This document shows positions 53,763-62,498 of a DNA stretch of 64,000 nt, piece after piece; the stretch's first letter is position 1; each line of letters starts with the position of its first letter. Position numbers and translations under genes: made by a program. The stretch is from M55B112 sp964539395 (lineage in GTDB: Bacteria; Bacteroidota; Bacteroidia; Bacteroidales; GCA-2748055). The stretch is from assembly GCA_964539395.1 (NCBI GenBank), contig CAZIIU010000008.1, positions 19,976 through 83,975 on the forward strand, given 5' to 3'. The notes under the pieces were generated by a model. The model saw nothing but the letters and a program-made list of their open reading frames with translations, did no database searches and was not told the origin of the DNA.

Positions 53763-54898
53763 AACCCACACTTCATATTGCCCTCTGCCTGTTCGTCTGC
53801 ACCGTTAAAGCCGACCTCCCCGGCCAAACCGCCTCCTTGAATGGCCAGGCCATCGGATGGACCACCATCAATCCCACCGTAAACCTCTTAATCCAAAGTG
53901 GCCTCCGCTATATCCCCAGAGCAGAGTTCTCATTTCCCGTGGGATCGCTCAATGTTGCCGGCGAAGCGTCACTTAACGCCTGGGGCGCAGTGGACCTGGT
54001 GGCAGATCATACCCCTTCATCCAGTAGCAACTTCGATCCCTACAGGCTATGGATAAAGCTTTCAGGCAACCAGTTTGAACTCAGGGCAGGACTACAGAAA
54101 ATCAATTTCGGATCGGCAAAAATGCTCCGCCCGCTGATGTGGTTCGATCAACTCGATCCGTGCGATCCGCTCCAGCTCACAGACGGAGTGTACGCTCTCC
54201 TGGGCCGTTACTATTTCCTGAACAACGCTAATATCTGGCTCTGGGGATTATACGGAAACGAGGAGTTGAAAGGCCTGGAACAGTTTCCAACAAAAAAAAG
54301 CTCTGTTGAATATGGCGGCCGTGTGCAGATACCGGTTATCATCGGCGAAGCGGCAATCAGCTACCATCACAGGGAAGTCAACCCTGATCCCCGCCTGCCC
54401 GACTCGCTGAAAACCGGTAACACCTATCCCGAAAACCGTATTGCATTCGACACGAAGGTCGACCTGGCCATTGGCCTCTGGCTGGAGGGATCACTCACAC
54501 AGCATAACTTTGATTTTACCCCCTTCACCTATACATCCATGTTCAATGCAGGGGCCGATTATACCTTCAACACTGGTAACGGACTGAATCTAATGGGAGA
54601 AACCTTCTTCTACCTTTCCGGCGAAAAACCACTGGCCCCCGACCAGTCCCTTACATTCGCCGGGGTCACCCTCTCCTATCCCCTGAACATCATACACAAT
54701 ATCTCAGGAATAGTGTTTTACGACTTTACCAACAATGACCTTTACAGGTTCATCAACTGGTCGGTAACCTTCGACCGGTGGACCTTCTATACCATGGCAT
54801 TCTGGAACCCAATAAACTATCAGTTATACAACTTTCAGCAGGAAGCAACCCTGTTCGGCGGGGCCGGCTTCCAGATAATGGCTGTTTTTAATCATTAA
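53759..54898 (+). CDS. Predicted outer-membrane beta-barrel protein
   Basis: 379 residues. A weak signal peptide (MKPTLHIALCLFVCTVKA) is followed by alternating amphipathic strands rich in aromatic residues (LRYIPRAEFSFPVG, VSHH-type strands, IFYDFTNNDLYRFINWSV) and ending in an aromatic/hydrophobic strand (FQIMAVFNH). This pattern indicates an outer-membrane barrel, but no family was recognised. Coding sequence is richer in G+C than the window average. It is coupled to TetR (4-bp overlap) and precedes the ABC ATPase by 5 bp. It probably forms the outer-membrane part of the transport module. Confidence 0.78.
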   Translation: MKPTLHIALCLFVCTVKADLPGQTASLNGQAIGWTTINPTVNLLIQSGLRYIPRAEFSFPVGSLNVAGEASLNAWGAVDLVADHTPSSSSNFDPYRLWIKLSGNQFELRAGLQKINFGSAKMLRPLMWFDQLDPCDPLQLTDGVYALLGRYYFLNNANIWLWGLYGNEELKGLEQFPTKKSSVEYGGRVQIPVIIGEAAISYHHREVNPDPRLPDSLKTGNTYPENRIAFDTKVDLAIGLWLEGSLTQHNFDFTPFTYTSMFNAGADYTFNTGNGLNLMGETFFYLSGEKPLAPDQSLTFAGVTLSYPLNIIHNISGIVFYDFTNNDLYRFINWSVTFDRWTFYTMAFWNPINYQLYNFQQEATLFGGAGFQIMAVFNH

Positions 54899-54903
54899 AC
54901 ACA

Positions 54904-55629
54904 ATGGAAAATAACACAATCATCAAAATCGACAAACTGGTTAAAAGGTTTCCCATCGGCGGTGGATATTTCACTGCCCTGGAGGATATCAATCTTACAA
55001 TCAAAACCGGAGAATTCACCGGACTTGTCGGACCGAGCGGATCGGGAAAAACCACCATGCTGAACATTATCGGTTCACTCGATGATCCCAGCAGGGGGGA
55101 TGCTACCGTAATCAATACTTCCATCAAAAGCATTGGTGCACGACGGGCCTCCGTACTTAGAAAAAAACATATCGGATTCATCTTTCAGACTTATAACCTG
55201 ATGCCCGTCTACACAGTCTATGAAAACGTGGAGTTTCCCCTGCTTCTGCTCAAAATGACAGCCGCAGAAAGAAAAAAAGCAGTACTCGAAGCCATCGAAT
55301 GGGTCGGACTCACCAGCAAGATCAAATCTAAGCCAAAACAGCTCTCCGGTGGTGAATCCCAGCGGGTGGCAATCGCCAGGGCAATGGTAAAGAAACCTGA
55401 AATGGTGCTGGCCGACGAACCTACCGCCAACCTCGATGCTGAAAACTCTCACCACATCCTGCGCACGATGGAAAAGCTGAACGAGGAGCTCAACACCACA
55501 TTCCTCTTTGCAACACACGACGACAAGGTGATACAATACCTTAGAAGAATTATCCGGCTGGAAGACGGCAGGGTGGTATCTGACGAAACTGTAAATAATC
55601 AAAAGGAGGCCCGCAATGTTAGCAATTAA
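54904..55629 (+). CDS. ABC transporter ATP-binding protein (LolD/MacB type)
   Basis: 241 residues. Walker A GPSGSGKTTM near residue 43, Q-loop FQTYNL, signature LSGGESQRVAIARAM, Walker B MVLADEPTANLD and switch His in FATHDD. This is the MacB/LolD/FtsE-type subgroup, which works by mechanotransmission with FtsX-like permeases, two of which follow. It overlaps the first permease by 14 bp. Substrate could be lipoproteins, lipids or small molecules. Confidence 0.92.
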   Translation: MENNTIIKIDKLVKRFPIGGGYFTALEDINLTIKTGEFTGLVGPSGSGKTTMLNIIGSLDDPSRGDATVINTSIKSIGARRASVLRKKHIGFIFQTYNLMPVYTVYENVEFPLLLLKMTAAERKKAVLEAIEWVGLTSKIKSKPKQLSGGESQRVAIARAMVKKPEMVLADEPTANLDAENSHHILRTMEKLNEELNTTFLFATHDDKVIQYLRRIIRLEDGRVVSDETVNNQKEARNVSN

Positions 55630-56788
55630 ATTAGCCATAAAAAATCTCCTGGGAGCAGGACTCAGAACTTTCCTTAATGTCTTTATCCTCTCGGTGGCAT
55701 TCGTTACCATCATCATGCAAAACGGATTTATACAAGGTTGGAACAAGCAGGCAAAGGTCGATGTGGTTGAATGGCAATACGGCCAGGGACAATACTGGCA
55801 GGAAAACTACGATCCTTATGATCCCTTTACATTCCAGGATGCTCATGCTCCCATACCGGAAGCACTGTACCAGTCATATAGGAATGGTACCGTGGCACCG
55901 GTCCTGGTCATCCAGGCCACCATCTACCCCGAAGGCAGACTCAAAAGTATCATGCTCAACGGGATCGATCCCCACCAAAAAACCATCGGTATACCCACTG
56001 AGATGCTGGCTGTAGAAAGCGATGACATTCCGGCCATACTCGGCTCACGAATGGCCATGAATATCAAGGCTGATACCGGCGATCACCTGCTGATCCGCTG
56101 GCGCGATGCGAACGGAATGTTCGACGCAAAGGAGGTGGTTATCACAGGATTGTTCCGCACCGATGTCCCGGCAGTGGACATGGGCCAGGTCTGGATCCCG
56201 TTGAAAGAACTGCAGGAGTTGACCGGGCTCGAAAACGAAGCAACCCTTATCACCATCAGCAATGATTCACAGGCAGAATTGGATCTCCCCGGATGGGAGT
56301 TCCAGGACCTTGATGAACTCCTCTATGACATGAACCAGATGATCAAATCCAAATCGGTTGGAAATGCAATCCTCTACCTTATACTTCTCGCCCTGGCACT
56401 CCTGGCTATCTTCGACACACAGGTGCTCTCTATCTTCAGGAGACAAAAGGAGATCGGCACTTTCATCGCCATGGGAATGACCCGCCACCAGGTAATCGGA
56501 GTATTCACAGTGGAAGGCACCATGCATGCGGTACTATCACTGATCGTCGGGGCAATCTGGGGAATTCCGCTGCTGTTGCAACTGAAAAAAACCGGATTAC
56601 CCATGCCCGAAGGATACGACCAGATGGGACTGCCACTGGGCGATTCAATCATCCCGGCATATAGCGTCGGACTTATACTCGCATCAGTGGTGATCGTAAC
56701 TGTTACCACAGCGATCGTCAGCTACCTGCCCGCCAGGAAGATAACCAAAATGAACCCCAATGACGCCATCCGGGGAAAAATTCAATAA
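55616..56788 (+). CDS. FtsX-like/MacB-type permease (first)
   Basis: 390 residues. One N-terminal membrane helix (NVFILSVAFVTIIMQ) precedes a large extracytoplasmic domain (residues about 40-260). Three C-terminal helices follow in the FtsX fold (YLILLALALLAIFDTQVLS, IGTFIAMGM coupling helix, LPARKITKMNPNDAIRG end). It should pair with the second permease as a heterodimer. It overlaps the ATPase gene and is followed after 10 bp by the second permease. Confidence 0.9.
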   Translation: MLAIKLAIKNLLGAGLRTFLNVFILSVAFVTIIMQNGFIQGWNKQAKVDVVEWQYGQGQYWQENYDPYDPFTFQDAHAPIPEALYQSYRNGTVAPVLVIQATIYPEGRLKSIMLNGIDPHQKTIGIPTEMLAVESDDIPAILGSRMAMNIKADTGDHLLIRWRDANGMFDAKEVVITGLFRTDVPAVDMGQVWIPLKELQELTGLENEATLITISNDSQAELDLPGWEFQDLDELLYDMNQMIKSKSVGNAILYLILLALALLAIFDTQVLSIFRRQKEIGTFIAMGMTRHQVIGVFTVEGTMHAVLSLIVGAIWGIPLLLQLKKTGLPMPEGYDQMGLPLGDSIIPAYSVGLILASVVIVTVTTAIVSYLPARKITKMNPNDAIRGKIQ

Positions 56789-56798
56789 ACATAAAACT

Positions 56799-58070
56799 AT
56801 GATACGATTCTTTATTAAAGGACTGATCCGCGACCGGCAAAGAAGCCTCCTCCCAATCATCGTTGTTACTCTGGGAGTGATGCTTACTGTTCTGGGTCAT
56901 ACATGGATCACCGGGATCATGAACGATATGGTCGACTTCAATGCAAGGTTTTCAACCGGACATGTGAAGGTCATGACAAGGGAGTACTTTGAATACATCG
57001 ACCAGAGGCCCATAGATCTTGCACTGCTCGATTCGGAAGCCTTTATTGCAGAACTTCAGGAAAAATATCCCGACATAACCTGGGTGGAAAGGATCAGCTT
57101 TGGCGGTCTCATGGATGCACCAGATGAAAATGGGGAGACTAAAGCACAAGGGCCCGCCGCCGGAATGGCACTCGACCTGCTCTCTCCGGAAAGCAAGGAG
57201 ACTGAACGTCTTAACCTGCAGAATATACTTATCAGCGGTAGCCTGCCTGCATTACCCGGTGAGGTGATACTTTCCGACGAATTTGCCTCCCGCCTGGAGG
57301 TGGAGCCGGGCGATCCTGTAACACTGATCACCTCAACAATGTATGGCGCCATGGCAATCACCAATTTCACCGTATGCGGAACCATCAAATTCGGTGTGGG
57401 AGCACTGGATCGGGGAGGCATCATTGCCGATATTTCCGGCATCAGGTACGCTCTTGATATGCAGGATGCCGCAGGTGAGATCCTGGGATATTTCCCGGGT
57501 GGAGAATACCCGGATGAACAGGCCATCGCTCTGGCAGAAAGCTTCAATTCGGAGTATTCCGATAAAGAGGACCGCTTCTCGCCTGTAATGGTGCCCTTGC
57601 GGAACCAGAACAACCTTGCAGGAATGATTGAGATCATCGGTTATATGTCGGGTATCTTCGTCTTTATCTTCATGATCGCTATGGGCATAGTTCTGTGGAA
57701 CACCGGACTGCTAGGCGGATTGAGAAGATACGGCGAAATGGGACTCAGGATGGCTATCGGGGAACACAAGGGACACATCTACCGGAGCCTGCTTAGTGAA
57801 TCCCTCATCATAGGGATCGCCGGATCAGTAACCGGCACGCTTATCGGACTGCTGTTCGCTTCACTTATGTCGAAAGGAATGGACTTCAGTGATATCATGG
57901 AAGGCTCCACAATGATGATGTCAGGTGTGTTCCGGACACAAATCACACCGGAATCCTATTATATCGGTTTTTTTCCAGGCGTGTTCGCTACACTGCTTGG
58001 TACTGCACTTGCAGGAATAGGTATTTATAAACGACAAACCGCGCAGCTTTTTAAAGAGCTGCAGGCATGA
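56799..58070 (+). CDS. FtsX-like/MacB-type permease (second)
   Basis: 423 residues. Same layout as the first: N-terminal helix (LPIIVVTLGVMLTVLGH), periplasmic domain with ISGSLPALPGEVILSDEFA, which is typical of MacB/LolC-like domains, and three C-terminal helices (GYMSGIFVFIFMIAMGIVLWN). The frame opens at 56760 within the upstream gene, but ATG at 56799 (MIRFFIKGLIRD) is the natural start. It probably forms the transporter with the first permease. Confidence 0.9.
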   Translation: MIRFFIKGLIRDRQRSLLPIIVVTLGVMLTVLGHTWITGIMNDMVDFNARFSTGHVKVMTREYFEYIDQRPIDLALLDSEAFIAELQEKYPDITWVERISFGGLMDAPDENGETKAQGPAAGMALDLLSPESKETERLNLQNILISGSLPALPGEVILSDEFASRLEVEPGDPVTLITSTMYGAMAITNFTVCGTIKFGVGALDRGGIIADISGIRYALDMQDAAGEILGYFPGGEYPDEQAIALAESFNSEYSDKEDRFSPVMVPLRNQNNLAGMIEIIGYMSGIFVFIFMIAMGIVLWNTGLLGGLRRYGEMGLRMAIGEHKGHIYRSLLSESLIIGIAGSVTGTLIGLLFASLMSKGMDFSDIMEGSTMMMSGVFRTQITPESYYIGFFPGVFATLLGTALAGIGIYKRQTAQLFKELQA

Positions 58071-58314
58071 CAATACGAATTGAATTTTATTTATATGAAC
58101 GGACAAGCAGGTCGCGCTAACAGAGCCGTGTTACACATGGACTGCCAGCTACAAATCTTATATCCCAGCGGGACTTAAATAGCTCCGTAGGAGTGACATG
58201 TATAATCGCGCAGGGACGTAAGGTTTGTAAAAGAAGCAGATACAACAAATTTATCCGGCTACAAAGGAGCGGCATGTCTGTAAATGGAAACATAACTTTT
58301 TAAAACCATAAAAA
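58071..58314. repeat. Degenerate REP-like sequence between permease and LolA-like gene
   Basis: 244 bp with no ORF. It contains two related units, GCTCCGTAGGAGTGACATGT (from 58182) and GCTACAAAGGAGCGGCATGT (from 58258), sharing GGAGYGRCATGT; the first includes a CTCC-GTA-GGAG dyad. The preceding part is low in coding character. Such units look like remnants of a dispersed intergenic repeat. Extent is approximate. Confidence 0.55.
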
Positions 58315-59049
58315 ATGAAAATAATTAATCTATTCACAACAGCAGTTTTTCTCCCGGTACTCCTCACCGCTCAACCCTCCGGCGACGAGATCCTCAACCG
58401 AATCGATAAAAACATGTCGTCCGAAACCCGCCACGTTATCTCCAAAATGGTGATCCACGGTGCACGAGCCGACCGCACTATTGAAGCGGAAACATGGTCG
58501 GCAGGGGATGATCAATCCTATACCGAATACCTCGCCCCGGCACGGGAGAAAGGCACTAAGATGCTCAAGCTGGAGGACAAACTGTGGATCTATTCCCCCG
58601 GCACCGACCGCACCATCCAGATATCCGGTCACATGCTCCGCCAGTCGGTTATGGGTTCCGACCTCTCTTACGAGGATATGATGAACGATCCAAACCTGAG
58701 AAGCAAATATGATGCAGTGGTAACAGGAAACGAAATGCTGAACGATACTGATTGCTGGGTAGTGGAGATGCACGCCAACGCACCCGATGTCGCCTACCAG
58801 ATGCGGAAAGTCTGGGTCGACAAAACCCGTTACCTGCCTATGAAGGAGGAGCTGTACGCCAAGAGCGGCACACTGCTTAAAATGACTGAATTGTCGGATA
58901 TTAAACGTATCGACGGCCGCTGGTACCCTGGTAAAATTATTTTTCGTGATATGCTGAAAAAAAGCGACGGAACCCAATTCATCATTGAAAAAATTGAATT
59001 CAATGTAGAAGTACCGGAACACCTTCTTAGCAAGGCGGCACTCCGGTAA
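58315..59049 (+). CDS. LolA-like outer-membrane lipoprotein-sorting protein
   Basis: 244 residues. A signal peptide (MKIINLFTTAVFLPVLLTAQ) is followed by a LolA/LolB-like half-barrel: EILNRIDKNMSSE, MVIHGARADRTIEAETW, EKGTKMLKLEDKLWIYSPG, GSDLSYEDMM. Proteins of this type carry lipophilic cargo across the periplasm and are usual partners of MacB-like or MMPL exporters. The gene is separated from the permeases by the repeat region but belongs to the same direction and theme. Confidence 0.88.
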   Translation: MKIINLFTTAVFLPVLLTAQPSGDEILNRIDKNMSSETRHVISKMVIHGARADRTIEAETWSAGDDQSYTEYLAPAREKGTKMLKLEDKLWIYSPGTDRTIQISGHMLRQSVMGSDLSYEDMMNDPNLRSKYDAVVTGNEMLNDTDCWVVEMHANAPDVAYQMRKVWVDKTRYLPMKEELYAKSGTLLKMTELSDIKRIDGRWYPGKIIFRDMLKKSDGTQFIIEKIEFNVEVPEHLLSKAALR

Positions 59050-59240
59050 ATGTGAGAACAAAATATTTTATCTCCACAATTCGTTAACTTCAGTGAGGAT
59101 GTTCTCTCACAAATATCTGCCGGATCCAGGTAAAAACTGTCCCGACCCTGCAAACTGACTTTACCGGAGAAGAAGGCTGCCTCATACCATATGCATTATC
59201 CGCAGTTTTTATGTAAGTTTACTTTTAAAACTGCATCATC

Positions 59241-61550
59241 ATGAAAAGAACGGCATTTTTTCTGCTCCCATTCATCATATCAATCACCGCCTTCTCACAA
59301 AAAAAGCCGATAACCGACGGCCAAACAAAACTTCGCGGATTCGAGGCCCATGAAAAAATGCGAACTGCATCACCTTTCGACAGCCTGCACTGGCAGTTCA
59401 TCGGACCAACAAACATTTCCGGGCGATGCACCGACATCGAAGCGGTACAACCACGCGGGAAAAGCTACACCATCTGGGTGGCCTCGGCCAGTGGAGGAAT
59501 CTGGAAGAGTGTCAACGAAGGGGTCACCTTCGAACCTGTCTTCGACAACCAAGGCACCTCTTCCATCGGCGATATCGCCATCTGCCAGTCAAACCCCGAC
59601 CTGGTATGGGCCGGTACCGGTGAAGCCAATATCTTCCGCTCCTCCAATGCCGGATGTGGAGTGTGGAAAACTGAAGACAGAGGTCAGTCCTGGCAGCATA
59701 TGGGACTCGAAAACACCTATACTATTGCCAGGATCATCATCCACCCCGACAACCACAACACCGTCTATGTTGCTGCCTCGGGTCGTGAGTGGACCAAAAA
59801 CAGGGAACGCGGACTATACAAGACAACCGATGGAGGATCGACCTGGAAACAGATTATCTATATAGACGATGAAACCGGGATCATCGACCTGGTAATGCAT
59901 CCTTCAAATCCCGACATCCTCTACGCCACCTCCTGGCAGCGCACCCGGCTGAAATGGAACGATCCACGAACCTATGCCGGTCACAGGAACAACCATGTCT
60001 GGAAATCAACAGATGCCGGAAAATCATGGAAAAAAATGAATACTGGACTGCCCGAACCACACTTCCGCGGACGCATGGGAATCGATATTTCACGGTCGAA
60101 TCCGGAGGTACTTTACCTGTTGGTCGACCATTACGATCTGGCTTATAAAGCCAAAGAGGGTGACTTAGATAACTACGGCCGCCCTATGAAAGATGTCATC
60201 AAAGGCGCCACCATCTTCAAATCGGTAGATGCCGGTAATAACTGGATGCAAACGAGTGGAAAAAGCGACGCAATGAAAAAGCATATGGAAAACCATTCGT
60301 CAACCTATGGATGGGTATTCGGACAGATCCGGGTCGATCCGAACGATCCCAACATGATTTACTCCCTTGGAATCTGGCTCAATCAGTCGTTCGACTCCGG
60401 CACGACCTTTAGCGATATCCGCGAGATCCATGCCGACCACCATGGATTGTGGATCGATCCCGATAACTCCAATTACCTGCTATCGGCACACGATGGCGGG
60501 GTGAGTGTCTCCTACGACCGGGGGAAAAACTGGCGCTGCCTCATCGAAGAGCTGCCGCTGGCTCAATTCTACAACATCGAGTTCGACTATGCCGAACCAT
60601 TCCGGGTATATGGATCCATCCAGGACCACCACAGCTTCTTCAGCGAGGTGGACATGTCACACGGAAGAGACAACATCCGTCCAACAGCCTGGAGGTACAC
60701 CCTCGGCGCTGAGGGAAGCACCCACATCGTCGACCCGCGCGACAATAACACCATACTTGCATCTCTCTTCTACGGTAAGCTGGCGAAAGCTACGGTAGAA
60801 GGCTATCCGGAAGATATAAAATATGTTTTACCAAATACCTACCCTGAAGAACCTGATTTCAGGGGCCAGTGGATGGCTCCTACTATCTTTTCACCACATA
60901 ACCCCGATATCATTTACCATGGGGTACAGTATGTGATGCAATCGAAGGACCTCGGAGCTACCTGGAAAAGGATAAGTCCGGATCTAACAAGCAATGATCC
61001 TCAAAAGAGGGGCGATATAAGCTACCAGACCATCACCGCCATAGATGAGTCGCCATTCAGAACGGGACTCCTATATGTAGGAACCGACGATGGCAAACTC
61101 TGGAGAACCAGGGATGGTGGAAAAAACTGGGAAGATATCAGAAAGAACCCTTTGCCCGAAAGGTGGGTCTCAAGGATTGTAGCATCGAAATATGACATGG
61201 GTACCCTGTATGTGACCCAAACCGGCAGGCGCGACGATGATGCGCAGGTATACATCTGGAGATCAGTCGATTTTGGGGATACCTGGGTAGATATTTCGGG
61301 CAGTATACCTGTCGGACCGGTTAATGTGATCCGCGAGGACCCGGCAAACAGAGACATCCTCTATGCCGGAACCGATGTGGGTGTTTATGTATCGAAAGAC
61401 AGGGGCACAATATGGAATATCCTGGGTGATCTTCCCTGCACCTACGTGCACGACCTGAAAGTTCATCCCCGCGAGAATCTGATAATCATTGCCACCCACG
61501 GCCGTGGCATGTTTGTGCTCGATGCAGATTCTGTCAATATCAGGAAGTGA
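59241..61550 (+). CDS. Secreted BNR/sortilin-like repeat protein
   Basis: 769 residues. A signal peptide (MKRTAFFLLPFIISITAFS) is followed by ten or more BNR/Asp-box-type repeats (GIWKSVNEGVTFEP, GVWKTEDRGQSWQ, GLYKTTDGGSTW, KLWRTRDGGKNW), forming one or two beta-propellers like the VPS10/sortilin domain. Such proteins are often listed as glycosyl hydrolases, but no catalytic residues are evident. No type IX sorting domain is present at the C-terminus (ends DADSVNIRK). Likely periplasmic or surface-located, function unknown. It stands alone. Confidence 0.88.
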   Translation: MKRTAFFLLPFIISITAFSQKKPITDGQTKLRGFEAHEKMRTASPFDSLHWQFIGPTNISGRCTDIEAVQPRGKSYTIWVASASGGIWKSVNEGVTFEPVFDNQGTSSIGDIAICQSNPDLVWAGTGEANIFRSSNAGCGVWKTEDRGQSWQHMGLENTYTIARIIIHPDNHNTVYVAASGREWTKNRERGLYKTTDGGSTWKQIIYIDDETGIIDLVMHPSNPDILYATSWQRTRLKWNDPRTYAGHRNNHVWKSTDAGKSWKKMNTGLPEPHFRGRMGIDISRSNPEVLYLLVDHYDLAYKAKEGDLDNYGRPMKDVIKGATIFKSVDAGNNWMQTSGKSDAMKKHMENHSSTYGWVFGQIRVDPNDPNMIYSLGIWLNQSFDSGTTFSDIREIHADHHGLWIDPDNSNYLLSAHDGGVSVSYDRGKNWRCLIEELPLAQFYNIEFDYAEPFRVYGSIQDHHSFFSEVDMSHGRDNIRPTAWRYTLGAEGSTHIVDPRDNNTILASLFYGKLAKATVEGYPEDIKYVLPNTYPEEPDFRGQWMAPTIFSPHNPDIIYHGVQYVMQSKDLGATWKRISPDLTSNDPQKRGDISYQTITAIDESPFRTGLLYVGTDDGKLWRTRDGGKNWEDIRKNPLPERWVSRIVASKYDMGTLYVTQTGRRDDDAQVYIWRSVDFGDTWVDISGSIPVGPVNVIREDPANRDILYAGTDVGVYVSKDRGTIWNILGDLPCTYVHDLKVHPRENLIIIATHGRGMFVLDADSVNIRK

Positions 61551-61742
61551 TCACACAGTACAACGGGTCCCCCTTCAACCGTGGACCCTCAATGTATAAA
61601 TCGATCTGATGAAATATGGCAACAATCCAAGCTGACCATTGTTAGCAATGATTAGAATTGAGTACCATAGCATTATCAACTGAAAAACAGATTTATTTAT
61701 TCCTTCTACAACTAAAATAAAAACTTTTTGGTCATATTTACG

Positions 61743-61750
61743 TACGTTTG
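61743..61750 (+). promoter_or_regulatory. -7 box before the CAP-like lipoprotein gene
   Basis: TACGTTTG matches TAnnTTTG, 44 bp before the ATG at 61795. A TTG at 61728-61730 is only 12 bp upstream, too close for a standard -33 element. Confidence 0.4.
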
Positions 61751-61794
61751 AATGTTAAAGAAACTTAGAATGAATGTCAAAGAAACCAATCATA

Positions 61795-62277
61795 ATGAAA
61801 AGAACAATCCTCACCCTTACACCTGTACTGGCTTTCTTCCTGTTTACCGCACTTTCCTGTGGTGACAAAGAACCCTTTGTAAACATCAAGGGCATCGAAA
61901 CCCAGATCTATAATGAGATAAAATCATACAGGATCGCCAACGGTATCCCGGCTGAAAATCCCTTTGTTCACCAGTTCATCATGGTCAAGGAGGCCCAGCT
62001 CTTCAGCGCTCAGCTTGCATACAGCAGCAGTGGCCCCGACACAACCGGTATTACGGTGCACTGGGACATCATACACGATAAGATCGGTGGATACAATGAT
62101 CTGACACTCTTGCAAATCACCAACAGCACAGCGGCAGCAGACATCGTTGCCAACTGGACCGGCGATTCAGCAACCAAAGCCATGATGCTGAAGGACTACA
62201 GTCAGTGTGGTGTAGGTGTCGAATATGACAATGATCAGTTGGCTTATATCACTGTGCTAATGATGAAGGCAGACTAA
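61795..62277 (+). CDS. Small lipoprotein, CAP/SCP-like
   Basis: 160 residues. A lipoprotein signal ends at Cys in FTALSC near residue 19. The remainder resembles a small CAP (SCP/PR1) fold: an N-terminal helix with QIYNEIKSYRIANGIP, VHQFIMVKEAQLFSAQLA, and the C-terminal strand CGVGVEYDNDQLAYITVLM. CAP proteins are extracellular, often lipid-binding. The His/Glu pair is only partly conserved, so the call is tentative. ATG at 61774 lies seven codons upstream, but the lipoprotein signal starts best at 61795. Confidence 0.7.
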   Translation: MKRTILTLTPVLAFFLFTALSCGDKEPFVNIKGIETQIYNEIKSYRIANGIPAENPFVHQFIMVKEAQLFSAQLAYSSSGPDTTGITVHWDIIHDKIGGYNDLTLLQITNSTAAADIVANWTGDSATKAMMLKDYSQCGVGVEYDNDQLAYITVLMMKAD

Positions 62278-62498
62278 CCGGTTTCACAATAACAATTGCA
62301 GAATCCGGACTTCCGGTCAACGGCCCATCATACTTTTTCCATTGAATGGAGTGCTTTCTTAACGATATAATCTGAAGCGCCACTTTCTGAGTCCCGCCAT
62401 TCATTTTTGGTTTACGATCCTCCTGTTTTGAAAAACATAAGCTCACCCCTCCATCCCTCCCTCCTTTTATGTACCTTTAGATTCAAAACAAGAGACCA

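Noticed and set aside
55075..55746. 223-codon minus-strand frame opposite the ABC ATPase
   Set aside because: The plus strand encodes all ABC ATPase motifs; the reverse frame has none of its own.
58330..59061. 243-codon minus-strand frame opposite the LolA-like gene
   Set aside because: Shadow of a G+C-rich coding region; the forward frame has a signal peptide and family motifs.
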